A stretch of DNA of 64,000 bases, taken from CAVQAH01 sp963784195 (lineage in GTDB: Bacteria > Acidobacteriota > Vicinamibacteria > Vicinamibacterales > 2-12-FULL-66-21). A program made the translations under genes and the position numbers. Shown in pieces: positions 51,644 through 59,279 of the stretch. Below the pieces are notes generated by a model that was given only the letters and a program-made list of their open reading frames with translations, was not told the origin of the DNA and did no database searches. Where the stretch lies: the NCBI GenBank assembly GCA_963784195.1, contig CAWARA010000019.1, positions 1 to 64,000 of the forward strand, given 5' to 3'. Position 1 is the first letter of the stretch. Every line of letters starts with the position of its first letter.

Positions 51644-52229
51644 TGTGCCTCCTGCTTTCCAGGATCTTCGCCATCTCCCTCCGGCCGATCGACAGATGCC
51701 ACCTCACCGTCACCGCACTGACGCCGAGGAGCTTCGCAATCGAAGGTATCGGCATGCCCTCGAGCTCGTACATCACGAGGATGGCGCGCCGTTTCGGAAC
51801 GAGTTGCCCCAGCGCCTGCTGCACGAGAGAGCGCGCGATCAGCGCCGGCTCCGGATCGGAGGACTGGTACGGCCCATCGAGCTCGCCGCTCAACGCGCCA
51901 TTCCGCTGCACAGCCAGCCGCCGCCAGCGGTCGCGGCAGATGTTAATGAGTACACGCACCAACCAGGCTTCTTCGTTGGGCGTCCCGTTCGGCACCGAGG
52001 CAGGCGAGCGCGCGGCGCGCAGGAAGGTTTCCTGGACGACATCCCGTGCGTCTTCGCTGCTCCCGCTCAGCCGTCTGGCCAGCCGGAAGAGCCTCTGGTG
52101 ATGAGTATCGAACAGCGTCCCCAGACGCCTGGAAAAGTCCTCGGCGGCCCCATCCGCTGCCGCAGGCATCGCGATAGCCTGTCCGGTCATACGTCTGCTA
52201 AACGCCGCAAGCCCCGGGATTGTTGGCAT
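51627..52229 (-). CDS. ECF RNA polymerase sigma factor
   Basis: A 200-residue sigma-70 family protein: region 2 LFDTHHQRLFRLARRLSGSSEDARDVVQETFLRAA, region 2.4 AWLVRVLINICRDRWRR, region 4 LVPKRRAILVMYELEGMPIPSIAKLLGVSAVTVRWHLSIGRREM. The first 30 residues are extra, and ATG 52187 (MTGQAIAM) or 52169 may be the true start. It heads the three-gene sigma, membrane protein, secreted protein operon. Confidence 0.88.
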   Translation of the reverse strand: MPTIPGLAAFSRRMTGQAIAMPAAADGAAEDFSRRLGTLFDTHHQRLFRLARRLSGSSEDARDVVQETFLRAARSPASVPNGTPNEEAWLVRVLINICRDRWRRLAVQRNGALSGELDGPYQSSDPEPALIARSLVQQALGQLVPKRRAILVMYELEGMPIPSIAKLLGVSAVTVRWHLSIGRREMAKILESRRHNEKPC

Positions 52230-52258
52230 AATTCGTTCGCGCGCCCCGCGAAACAGGG

Positions 52259-52570
52259 TTAATGCACCGGCCCCTTGTCCCAGCTGGCGCCGGTCGATTC
52301 CGAGATAATTCTCATATGTTCCTGAAGCGCGGCAATCAGGTTGGGCACCACCTGGAGCGGTACCGCGATTTTCGCCCGGACGGGTGCCCGCACGACGTGC
52401 TCCGACTCAGCGACGTGAATATCTTTCTCGGAAAGCGGAAGGACCTCGCAGAACGACAGCGTGAAGTCGAATGGAGTATGGGAGATCGCGCAGAAGTTTG
52501 CGTAAATCCGGGGCACATCGCCAGAGTCGTCCGGGGCGATGGTGAAATTGATCTGTTTGCGCTCGTTCAT
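52259..52570 (-). CDS. DUF3467 protein
   Basis: A 103-residue protein of the DUF3467 family: QINFTIAPDDSGDVPRIYANFCAISHTPFDFTLSFCEV followed by VRAPVRAKIAVPLQVVPNLIAALQEHM. The family is widespread and of unknown function. Start ATG 52570 (MNERKQ) or the ATG three codons upstream at 52579. It is 26 nt downstream of lexA on the same strand and may be co-transcribed. Confidence 0.82.
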   Translation of the reverse strand: MNERKQINFTIAPDDSGDVPRIYANFCAISHTPFDFTLSFCEVLPLSEKDIHVAESEHVVRAPVRAKIAVPLQVVPNLIAALQEHMRIISESTGASWDKGPVH

Positions 52571-52596
52571 GGAGCGCATTCTACAGAAAAAGGCCG

Positions 52597-53202
52597 CTAG
52601 TACCGCCGCATCACGCCGACAACGACTCCCTGAATCTGCACCTGATCGGCGGGCACGACGATCGGCTGGATGGTGGGGTTGGCGGGCTGCAGCCGCACCC
52701 GGCCCTGTTCCCGATAGAGTTTCTTGAGCGTGACGTCCGAGCCATTCAGCAGCGCGATGACCATCTCGCCGTTGTCCGCCGTCCGGCGATCCTCGACGAT
52801 CACGTAGTCGCCGTCGCGAATGTGCTCTTCAATCATCGAGTCGCCCTTGACGCGCAGCACGTAGCTGTCGCGCTTGCCGACGAGCGCTTCGGGCACGGCC
52901 AGCGACTCGCTGCCGACAACCGCCTCGATTGGCGAGCCGGCCGCGACGTAGCCCAGCATCGGCAGCTCGACCGCGCGAGCACCCAGACGCGTCGAGACGA
53001 GCTCGACCGATCGGCTTCGATTCCAGGCGCGTTTGATGAAGCCTTTTTCCTCGAGGTTGGTCAGGTGCTTGTGCACCGTGGCCAGCGACGACAGGTTGAA
53101 GCGGCGGCCGATCTCTTCCAGGCTCGGAGCGTAGCCGTGCTGCTGGATGAAATCGTTGAGGAAATCCAGGATCTCCCGCTGACGTTTCGTAAGTGGCAGC
53201 AT
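52597..53202 (-). CDS. lexA: SOS repressor LexA
   Basis: A 201-residue repressor and autoprotease. The N-terminal winged HTH (1-65: LTKRQREILDFLNDFIQQHGYAPSLEEIGRRFNL) binds SOS boxes; the self-cleavage site is A88-G89 in YVAAGSPIEA; the catalytic dyad is S122 (VKGDSMIEEHI) and K160 (DVTLKKL). Length is normal. No SOS box consensus for this lineage could be assigned in the upstream gap, which does hold an 18-nt-spaced direct repeat. Confidence 0.94.
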   Translation of the reverse strand: MLPLTKRQREILDFLNDFIQQHGYAPSLEEIGRRFNLSSLATVHKHLTNLEEKGFIKRAWNRSRSVELVSTRLGARAVELPMLGYVAAGSPIEAVVGSESLAVPEALVGKRDSYVLRVKGDSMIEEHIRDGDYVIVEDRRTADNGEMVIALLNGSDVTLKKLYREQGRVRLQPANPTIQPIVVPADQVQIQGVVVGVMRRY

Positions 53203-53246
53203 GATGCGCGCACTATACGCAAAGGAAAAGCGAAAGTCAAACGCGG

Positions 53247-53280
53247 ATCACGCACGGGACGCGCATCACGCACGGGACGC
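53247..53280. promoter_or_regulatory. Direct repeat in the lexA/ECF divergent gap
   Basis: Two identical 16-nt copies of ATCACGCACGGGACGC (53247-53262 and 53265-53280) with an 18-nt period, followed by the palindrome-like GATCCTCGCGGATC. They lie in the 198-nt gap between divergent lexA and the ECF sigma gene. They may be operator sites or a small repeat expansion. Confidence 0.4.
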
Positions 53281-53400
53281 AGATCCTCGCGGATCCCGCG
53301 GGAATGGCTGAGGTCCGTTTAACATTCACTCGGGCAACCGGGTCTAACCCGATGAGAGCCGACGGGTTGCGATGGAAAACGGCATGCTGTGCGGATCGAG

Positions 53401-54024
53401 ATGCTGAGCCGGGTCTGGACTGGTGTCGTGACGCCTGACTGGAAACTGCGCGTTAGCGGCACCGGCAATCAGACGGCTGCGGACCCGATGTGGGCCTCGG
53501 CAGAGGACCGTGACCTCGTCACGGCGACTCTTGCGGGTCAACGGGAAGCGTTCGACGTAATCGTCGAGCGCCATCGCCGTCAGATCTATCAGCTTTGCTT
53601 CCGCTTCGTCGGCAATCACGAGGACGCAAGCGATCTCGCCCAGGACGTTTTCGTGCGCGCCTATCGGGGACTGCGCGGATTCAAGGGAAACGCGTCGTTT
53701 TCAACGTGGCTGTACCGTATCGGCGTCAATGTCTGCTTGAATCGGGTGTCGCTCAAGCGACCCCGAATCGAAGCGATTGACGAACGAAAGCTGCCCGAGA
53801 GTTCGTCGGAGCGGCCCGACGTTGCGGTGATGCGGCAGGAGCGCGCGCTCGAAGTGCGTGCGGCGATCGCCAAGCTGCCGCCGAAACAGCGCGCGACGCT
53901 GATTTTGCGGATCTATCACGAGCTGCCGCACGAGGAGATTGCCGGCGTGCTCGGAAGTTCGGTGGGCGCGGTGAAAGCAAACTTCTTTCACGCGCTGGCG
54001 AATCTGAAGAAGCTATTGCGATGA
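53401..54024 (+). CDS. ECF RNA polymerase sigma factor (RpoE/SigW-like)
   Basis: A sigma-70 protein of about 207 residues: region 2 AFDVIVERHRRQIYQLCFRFVGNHEDASDLAQDVFVRAYRGL, region 2.4 TWLYRIGVNVCLNRV, region 4 LPPKQRATLILRIYHELPHEEIAGVLGSSVGAVKANFFHALANLKKLL. The start could be GTG 53389 or ATG 53401; neither has a clear ribosome site. It overlaps the anti-sigma gene by 4 nt. Confidence 0.92.
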   Translation: MLSRVWTGVVTPDWKLRVSGTGNQTAADPMWASAEDRDLVTATLAGQREAFDVIVERHRRQIYQLCFRFVGNHEDASDLAQDVFVRAYRGLRGFKGNASFSTWLYRIGVNVCLNRVSLKRPRIEAIDERKLPESSSERPDVAVMRQERALEVRAAIAKLPPKQRATLILRIYHELPHEEIAGVLGSSVGAVKANFFHALANLKKLLR

Positions 54025-54635
54025 CGCATCTCTCGGAATCGGAGCTCCTCGACGCGGCGGAAGCCCGGCTGTCTGCTGAGCGGCAGCGCCACGCTGAGAC
54101 TTGTGCAGCGTGCGCTCGGCAGGTCGAGGATCTGCGTGACGTGCTGGCGCGAACGGTTCGCGCAGACGTGCCGGAACCGTCTCCGCTGTTCTGGGATCAT
54201 TTCTCCGCCCGCGTCCGCGACGAGATCGCGAACGAGACTCCCGGCCGTTGGGGATGGACCTCGGGCCTGCGGCCATGGCCTGTGGCTGCGGCTGCGGCCG
54301 TGGTGGTCGCGTTGCTCGTGGCAAGCAGTGTTTTTCGTGCACCCTCGAACCAGCCGACAGCCGGGACAGATCGACAAGAGGTCGCGGACGCACGCCCGCC
54401 GGCCGTCGCTCCCGTTGACGCCGACGCCGACCCGAACGATGTCGATGTCGAGGTCGACGAGGCCTGGGCCGTCGTCCGCTCGGTGGCAGACGACGTGGTG
54501 TGGGATGACGTGACGGACGCCGGCATCAGCGCGCGTCCGGGATCGGCTGATCGAGCGATCCAGACACTGTCGGCAGCCGAACGGACCGAGCTCGCCGCGC
54601 TCATCGCTGAGGAGTTGAAACGCTCCGGTGCGTAA
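54021..54635 (+). CDS. Anti-sigma factor with ZAS-type zinc finger and one TM helix
   Basis: A 204-residue protein. The N-terminus carries RHAETCAACARQVEDLR (H-x3-C-x2-C zinc finger), then a transmembrane helix (about 91-108, WPVAAAAAVVVALLVASSV) and an acidic extracytoplasmic region rich in Asp/Val (VDADADPNDVDVEVDEAW). The sigma-gene overlap marks a cognate pair. The following periplasmic Spy-like protein suggests envelope stress sensing. Confidence 0.85.
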   Translation: MTHLSESELLDAAEARLSAERQRHAETCAACARQVEDLRDVLARTVRADVPEPSPLFWDHFSARVRDEIANETPGRWGWTSGLRPWPVAAAAAVVVALLVASSVFRAPSNQPTAGTDRQEVADARPPAVAPVDADADPNDVDVEVDEAWAVVRSVADDVVWDDVTDAGISARPGSADRAIQTLSAAERTELAALIAEELKRSGA

Positions 54636-54642
54636 GGCAGAC

Positions 54643-55215
54643 ATGAGAGTCATGATTCAACGCGCGATCGTCATCAGCATCGTGGTAGTCCTCGCGACCG
54701 CGGCCACGGTGCGCGCGGAGCAGGGGAAAGAACCGCCCGCGAAGGGCGGCACCGCGCAGACCGAGGCCGATACCGCTGACGTCTTCAACACGTTGCGCGC
54801 GACCAACGAGCTGATCGGTATGCTCGACGCGTACGCGACGATCCAGGCGCAGCAGGCACTGCAGCTGGGCGACGAGCAGTATGGCCGGTTCATTCCGCTG
54901 TTGAAGAAACTGCAAGAGACGCGGCGGCGGAATCAGCAGGCCCGCAACCGGATGATTGGCGAGTTGAGGCGGCTGGCAGGCCCGAGGGCAGCCGCGCCGG
55001 CAGACGAGGGAGTGATCGCCGAAAAGCTGAAGGCGTTACGCGAGCACGACGAGCGTGCGGCCGCCGAGATCCGCGCCGCCGTCGGGGCGATCGACGAGAT
55101 TCTCACACCGCAGCAACAGGCCCGATTCCGCATCTTCGAAGAGCACATCGAAAACCGGAAGCTCGATCTCCTCCTGCGCGCGCGAGCCCGGGCCGGCCGT
55201 CAGGGCCGCCTGTAG
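54643..55215 (+). CDS. Periplasmic Spy/CpxP-like protein
   Basis: A protein of about 190 residues with a signal peptide (QRAIVISIVVVLATAATVRA) and a mostly helical body with LEDs of Arg/Gln/Glu, ending with the family motif LTPQQQARFRIFEEHIE (LTxxQ). Spy/CpxP proteins are ATP-independent periplasmic chaperones or sensors. Start ATG 54643 is preferred; a GTG at 54628 also overlaps the anti-sigma gene. Third gene of an ECF, anti-sigma, Spy-like operon. Confidence 0.72.
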   Translation: MRVMIQRAIVISIVVVLATAATVRAEQGKEPPAKGGTAQTEADTADVFNTLRATNELIGMLDAYATIQAQQALQLGDEQYGRFIPLLKKLQETRRRNQQARNRMIGELRRLAGPRAAAPADEGVIAEKLKALREHDERAAAEIRAAVGAIDEILTPQQQARFRIFEEHIENRKLDLLLRARARAGRQGRL

Positions 55216-55240
55216 GCCCGACCTTCAGGTCGGGCATGCC
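55212..55240. repeat. REP-like palindrome, copy
   Basis: GTAGGCCCGACCT-TC-AGGTCGGGC followed by ATGCC, a 9-bp GCCCGACCT stem overlapping the stop codon of the preceding gene. The same 29-bp unit with one or two changes is at 60465-60493 and split at 38151-38228; half a copy follows 62738. Confidence 0.85.
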
Positions 55241-55297
55241 TCAAACCAGCAATGTCGGGCGTGTCCACAAACCACGACCACCGTTGTACAATTACTC

Positions 55298-55903
55298 ATG
55301 CAATCAGGGCTTCGTCTCGCCGTCGCTGCGACACTCTGCGCGGCTGCCGTCGCCCCCGCCGTGGGCTGGCAGCGCTTTAGCAAACAGGATGCGGACCGTT
55401 TCCAAACCAAGCTCGTCCGCATCGTGGACCTCGGGAACGGCGGCCGCCGCAGCGCGAAGGCCGAAACGACCCGTTTGACGGATACCGAAGTCACCTCCTA
55501 CCTCCGCTACAACGCCAGCGGCCAGGTTCCCGTCGGGATCGTCGAGCCGACGCTCACGGCGCTGGGCGACGGTCGTGTCGGCGGCCAGGCGATCGTGGAT
55601 CTGGATGCGGTGCGCAAGCAGAAGGAGCGTGGCTGGATGGATCCGCTGGCGTACCTCAGCGGGCGCATGCCGCTCACCGCGAGAGGCAAACTGATCACCC
55701 AGGGCGGCGTGGGACGCTTCCAGCTGGAGTCGGCGGAGGTGTCCGGCGTCAGCATCCCCAAGACCGTTCTGCAGGAGCTGCTCTCGTACTACTCCAAAAC
55801 ACCCGAGAATCCGAACGGCATCAACATGGACGACCCATTCGATCTGCCGTCGAAGATTCGCGAGATCCAGGTAGGGAAGGGGGAGGCGGTCGTCGTCCAG
55901 TGA
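55298..55903 (+). CDS. Secreted protein of unknown function
   Basis: A 201-residue protein with a signal peptide (LRLAVAATLCAAAVAPAVG). The body is beta-rich: VTSYLRYNASGQVPVGIVEPTLTALGDGRVGGQAIVDLDAV, MPLTARGKLITQGGVGRFQLESAEVSGVSIPKTVLQELLSYYSKT and SKIREIQVGKGEAVVVQ. This resembles lipid-binding or LptA/DUF2993-like envelope proteins only in pattern; I cannot name a family. ATG 55298 is upstream of the signal sequence; the stop abuts the recG start. Confidence 0.6.
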   Translation: MQSGLRLAVAATLCAAAVAPAVGWQRFSKQDADRFQTKLVRIVDLGNGGRRSAKAETTRLTDTEVTSYLRYNASGQVPVGIVEPTLTALGDGRVGGQAIVDLDAVRKQKERGWMDPLAYLSGRMPLTARGKLITQGGVGRFQLESAEVSGVSIPKTVLQELLSYYSKTPENPNGINMDDPFDLPSKIREIQVGKGEAVVVQ

Positions 55904-58022
55904 ATGGACCCGCTTCAGAGTCCACTTCAGTACCTCAAAGGTGTCGGCCCCCGGCGCGCCGCTGACCTTCAGCGCGTCGGCCTGCATACGATCGAAGATC
56001 TGCTGTATCGGTTCCCGATCCGCTACGAGGACCGCGGCACATTTCAAACGATCGCCTCGTTGAAGCCCGGCGTCGCCGCATCGGTGATCGGCGAAGTCGT
56101 CAGCGCCGGCATCCGCCCCACCCGCAGGCCCCGGTTCAAGATTTTCGAAATGCTCGTGCGCGACAAGTCGGGATCGTTGCGTGCGATCTGGTTCAATCAG
56201 CCGTTCTTGAAGGACGTCTTCCGGCCGCATCAGCGCGTCATCCTGTACGGACGGCTGGAACTGACGTCACACGGCCTGCAGCTCCAGAACCCCCAATACG
56301 AAATCCTGCCGCAGGAAAGCGACGCGCCTGACGAGAGCGGTGAGCCGCCTGAAGACGAAACGCTGCATACCGGCCGCATCATTCCAATCTACGAGAAGAC
56401 CGGGACCCTCACGACGAAGATGCAGCGAGTGCTCGTGCATCACGCGCTCGCGCAACTCCCGGCGCAACTCCTCGATCCGTTGCCTGACGACGTTCGCCGC
56501 CGGGCGCAGCTGATCGACCGGCGAACCGCGCTGTCGGATGTGCACTTTCCTCCCGAGGGCACGAACCTCGAAGACCTGAACCAGTTTCGCTCGCCTGCAC
56601 AGCGGCGGCTGATCTTCGAGGAGTTCTTCCTGTTTCAACTCGGCCTGGTGCTGAGGAAACGCCGCGCCGAAGCGGAGAAGAAACCTCGCTCGGTGGTAAT
56701 CACCGACGAGGTCAGGGAGGCTGCTCGCCGGGTGCTGCCGTTCCGCCTCACCGGCGATCAAAAGAAAGTGATTGCCGAGATCGTCGAGGACATGAAGCGC
56801 CCGCACCCGATGAACCGCCTGCTGCAGGGTGACGTCGGATCGGGGAAGACGATCGTCGCGTTGATGGCGGCGCTCGTGGCGATGGAGAACAACTTCCAGG
56901 TCGCGTTCATGGCGCCGACGGAAATCCTGGCCGAACAGCACTTCATCACCATCCGCAGGCTGCTGGAGTCATCCAGGTTTCGCATGACCTTGCTGACCGG
57001 GGCGACGCCGGCGAAGAAGCGGCGCGAGCTCCAGGCGGAGCTTGCTGGCGGTTCGATCCACCTCGTGGTCGGCACGCACGCGCTCGTCGAGAATCCCGTC
57101 GCGTTTCGCGAGCTCGGCCTCGCGATCATCGACGAACAGCATCGCTTCGGCGTGATGCAGCGGGCCGCGCTTCGAGCCAAGGGCATGCACCCGGACGTTC
57201 TCGTGATGACGGCCACGCCGATTCCGAGGACGCTGGCGTTGACGACGTACGGCGATCTCGACGTCTCGGTGATGCGCGAGATGCCGCCAGGCCGTCACCC
57301 CATCAAGACGATCGCCAAGCCTGAAGCGCGGCGCGACGAGATCTACGACTTCGTCCGGCAGCAGCTGGATGCGGGCCGGCAGGCCTACGTCATCTACCCG
57401 CTCGTCGAGGAGTCCGCCAAGGTCGACCTCCGGGCCGCAACCGAGATGGCGGATCATCTCGCCCAGGACATCTTCCCGGCCTATCGCGTGTCCCTCCTGC
57501 ACGGGCGGATGACGCAGGAGGCGAAAGACCGCGCGATGCAAGCCTTTGCGCATGGCGAGGTCCAGATCCTCGTATCGACGACCGTCGTCGAGGTCGGTGT
57601 CGATGTGCCGAATGCGGCGGTGATGGTGGTCGAGCACGCCGAGCGTTTCGGCCTGTCGCAGCTGCATCAGTTGCGCGGCCGCGTCGGACGCGGCGCGCAT
57701 CAGTCGGTACTGCGTGCTGCTCTATCAGGCGCCGCTGACCGATCACGGGCGCGAACGCCTGAAGGCGCTGACCGAAACCACCGACGGCTTCGTGATCGCC
57801 GAGCGAGACCTGGCGCTTCGCGGGCCAGGGGACTTCTTCGGCACGCGTCAGTCCGGCATGCCCACGCTCAGGGTCGGCGACCTGCTGAGGGATCACCGGC
57901 TGATGGAAGATGCGCGGCGCGAAGCGGTCGCCGCGCTCGACGACGTCCGCGCGTCGGAGCCGCTCGTCGCATTTGTTCGATCGAGCTGGGAGCAGCGGTT
58001 TGGGTTGGTGGGGGTTGGTTGA
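55904..58022 (+). CDS. recG: ATP-dependent DNA helicase RecG, frameshifted near the 3' end
   Basis: Branch-migration helicase that regresses stalled forks. An N-terminal wedge OB domain (LKGVGPRRAADLQRVGLHTIEDLLYRFPIRYEDR; FNQPFLKDVFRPHQRVILYGRLE) precedes helicase motifs: I LLQGDVGSGKTIVALMAA, Ia MAPTEILAEQH, II IIDEQHRFGV, III VMTATPIPRTLALT, IV YVIYPLVEES, V LVSTTVVEVGVDVPNAAVMVVEHAERFGLSQLHQLRGRVGRG. An extra G near 57703-57706 shifts the frame; the next frame reads YCVLLYQAPLTDHGRERLKAL and DLALRGPGDFFGTRQSGMP to TGA 58022. Restored length is about 705 residues. Start ATG 55904 is immediately after the preceding stop. Confidence 0.92.
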
Positions 58023-58140
58023 TAATCGGAAATCGGAAATCGGCAATCGGAGATCGGGCAATCGGGGAATCTGGCAGATCGGCAGTCTGATGACGTCCGA
58101 TTTCCGATTTCCGATTGCCGATTTCCGATTTCCGATTGCC
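58023..58140. repeat. AATCGGA heptamer hairpin
   Basis: Left half: five or six tandem AATCGGA-type heptamers starting at the recG stop. Right half: CCGATTTCCGATTTCCGATT repeated with CCGATTGCC, the reverse complement. The palindrome spans the whole gap up to the rsmD ATG at 58144, so the RNA hairpin would sit in front of the rsmD ribosome site. Confidence 0.85.
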
Positions 58141-58143
58141 CAT

Positions 58144-58687
58144 ATGCGCATAATCGCCGGTTCACTTGAAAGGCCGTCGTCTTGAGGCCCCCGAGTGGGA
58201 GGGCCTGCGACCGACATCCGATCGGCTGCGCGAGACGCTTTTCAACGTGCTGGCACCTGTCATCGAAGGGGCGCGCGTGATCGACGGCTATGCGGGGACG
58301 GGGGCGGTCGGCATCGAGGCGTTGAGCCGCGGGGCTGCGCACGTGACGTTCATCGAGCAGGACATGCGCGCCGTGCGGCTGATCGAGACGAACCTGGCGC
58401 GCTGCGGTGTGAGGGAGCGCTATGCTATTATCCGCGCGGGGTTTGCGGGCGCAGCGCAACGGCTGGCGGGGGAGCAGGCGAACGTCATCTTTCTCGACCC
58501 GCCGTACGGCCCAGCCGCGCTCGGTGAGGCGCTCGACAGCGCGTCGGCGCTGGCCTCGCCGGCCACCATCGTCGTTATCGAACATGCCAGGCGCGATGCG
58601 GCACCGGACTCGGCCGGCGCGCTGGTTCGCACGCGGGAACTGACGTCAGGCGACAGCGCGCTCGCGTTCTACCGGTGTCGGGCTTAG
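58144..58687 (+). CDS. rsmD: 16S rRNA (guanine-966 N2) methyltransferase RsmD, frameshifted at the 5' end
   Basis: ATG 58144 encodes the usual start MRIIAGSL, then an extra T near 58162-58165 (CTTGAAA for CTGAAA) breaks the frame; the continuation KGRRLEAPEWEGLRPTSDRLRETLFNVL is in the next frame. Further signatures are SAM-binding RVIDGYAGTGAVGIEALSRGA and catalytic FLDPPYG. Restored length is about 180 residues, normal. It modifies 16S rRNA G966. It lies upstream of coaD, a widespread conserved neighbour pair. Confidence 0.9.
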
Positions 58688-58774
58688 GCGCGCACGGCGC
58701 GCCTCGCCGTAGCCTTGGCGGAGGCGGGACCGAGCCGGGGTGTGGGGCGGAGCCCCACGTTAGCAAGGAGCCGC

Positions 58775-59278
58775 ATGAGCGACAAGATCGCGATCTATCC
58801 CGGCTCGTTCGATCCGTTGACGAATGGACACGTGGACATCATCCAGCGTGGCTCGCGGTTCTTCGACCGCATCATCATCGCGGTGCTGATCAACCTCGAA
58901 AAAGCGCCGCTTTTTACCGTGCCGGAGCGTGTGGCGATCGCGCGGGAAGTGTTTCGCGACTGGTCCAATGTCGAGGTGGACACCTTCGATGGACTGCTCG
59001 TCGACTATGCTCGGAGCCGGAAGGCCAGCGTCATCGTGCGCGGGCTGCGTGCCGTTTCGGACTTCGAGTTCGAGATGCAGATGGCGCTGATGAACCGGCG
59101 GCTGGCGCCGGACGTGGAAACGGTGTTCATGATGCCGGCCGAGCCGTACACTTACGTGAGCTCGCGGCTGGTGAAAGAAGTCGTGGCGCTCGGCGGATCC
59201 GTGAACGGGCTGGTGCCCGAGATCGTGGAACGCCGGCTGCGTGAGAAAAAACTGGCGCGAGAAACCCTGAAGGCCTGA
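58775..59278 (+). CDS. coaD: Phosphopantetheine adenylyltransferase
   Basis: A 167-residue hexameric enzyme adding AMP to 4'-phosphopantetheine in CoA synthesis. It has YPGSFDPLTNGHVDIIQR with the T16-x-G-H19 nucleotide motif, RGLRAVSDFEFEMQMALMNR and the closing YVSSRLVKEVVALGG (SSRLVKE, ATP binding). ATG 58775 has a perfect AAGGAG five nt upstream. The 87-nt gap before it holds small GC hairpins (GGCGCGC-ACG-GCGCGCC; GTGGGGC-GGA-GCCCCAC). Confidence 0.96.
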   Translation: MSDKIAIYPGSFDPLTNGHVDIIQRGSRFFDRIIIAVLINLEKAPLFTVPERVAIAREVFRDWSNVEVDTFDGLLVDYARSRKASVIVRGLRAVSDFEFEMQMALMNRRLAPDVETVFMMPAEPYTYVSSRLVKEVVALGGSVNGLVPEIVERRLREKKLARETLKA

Positions 59279-59279
59279 C

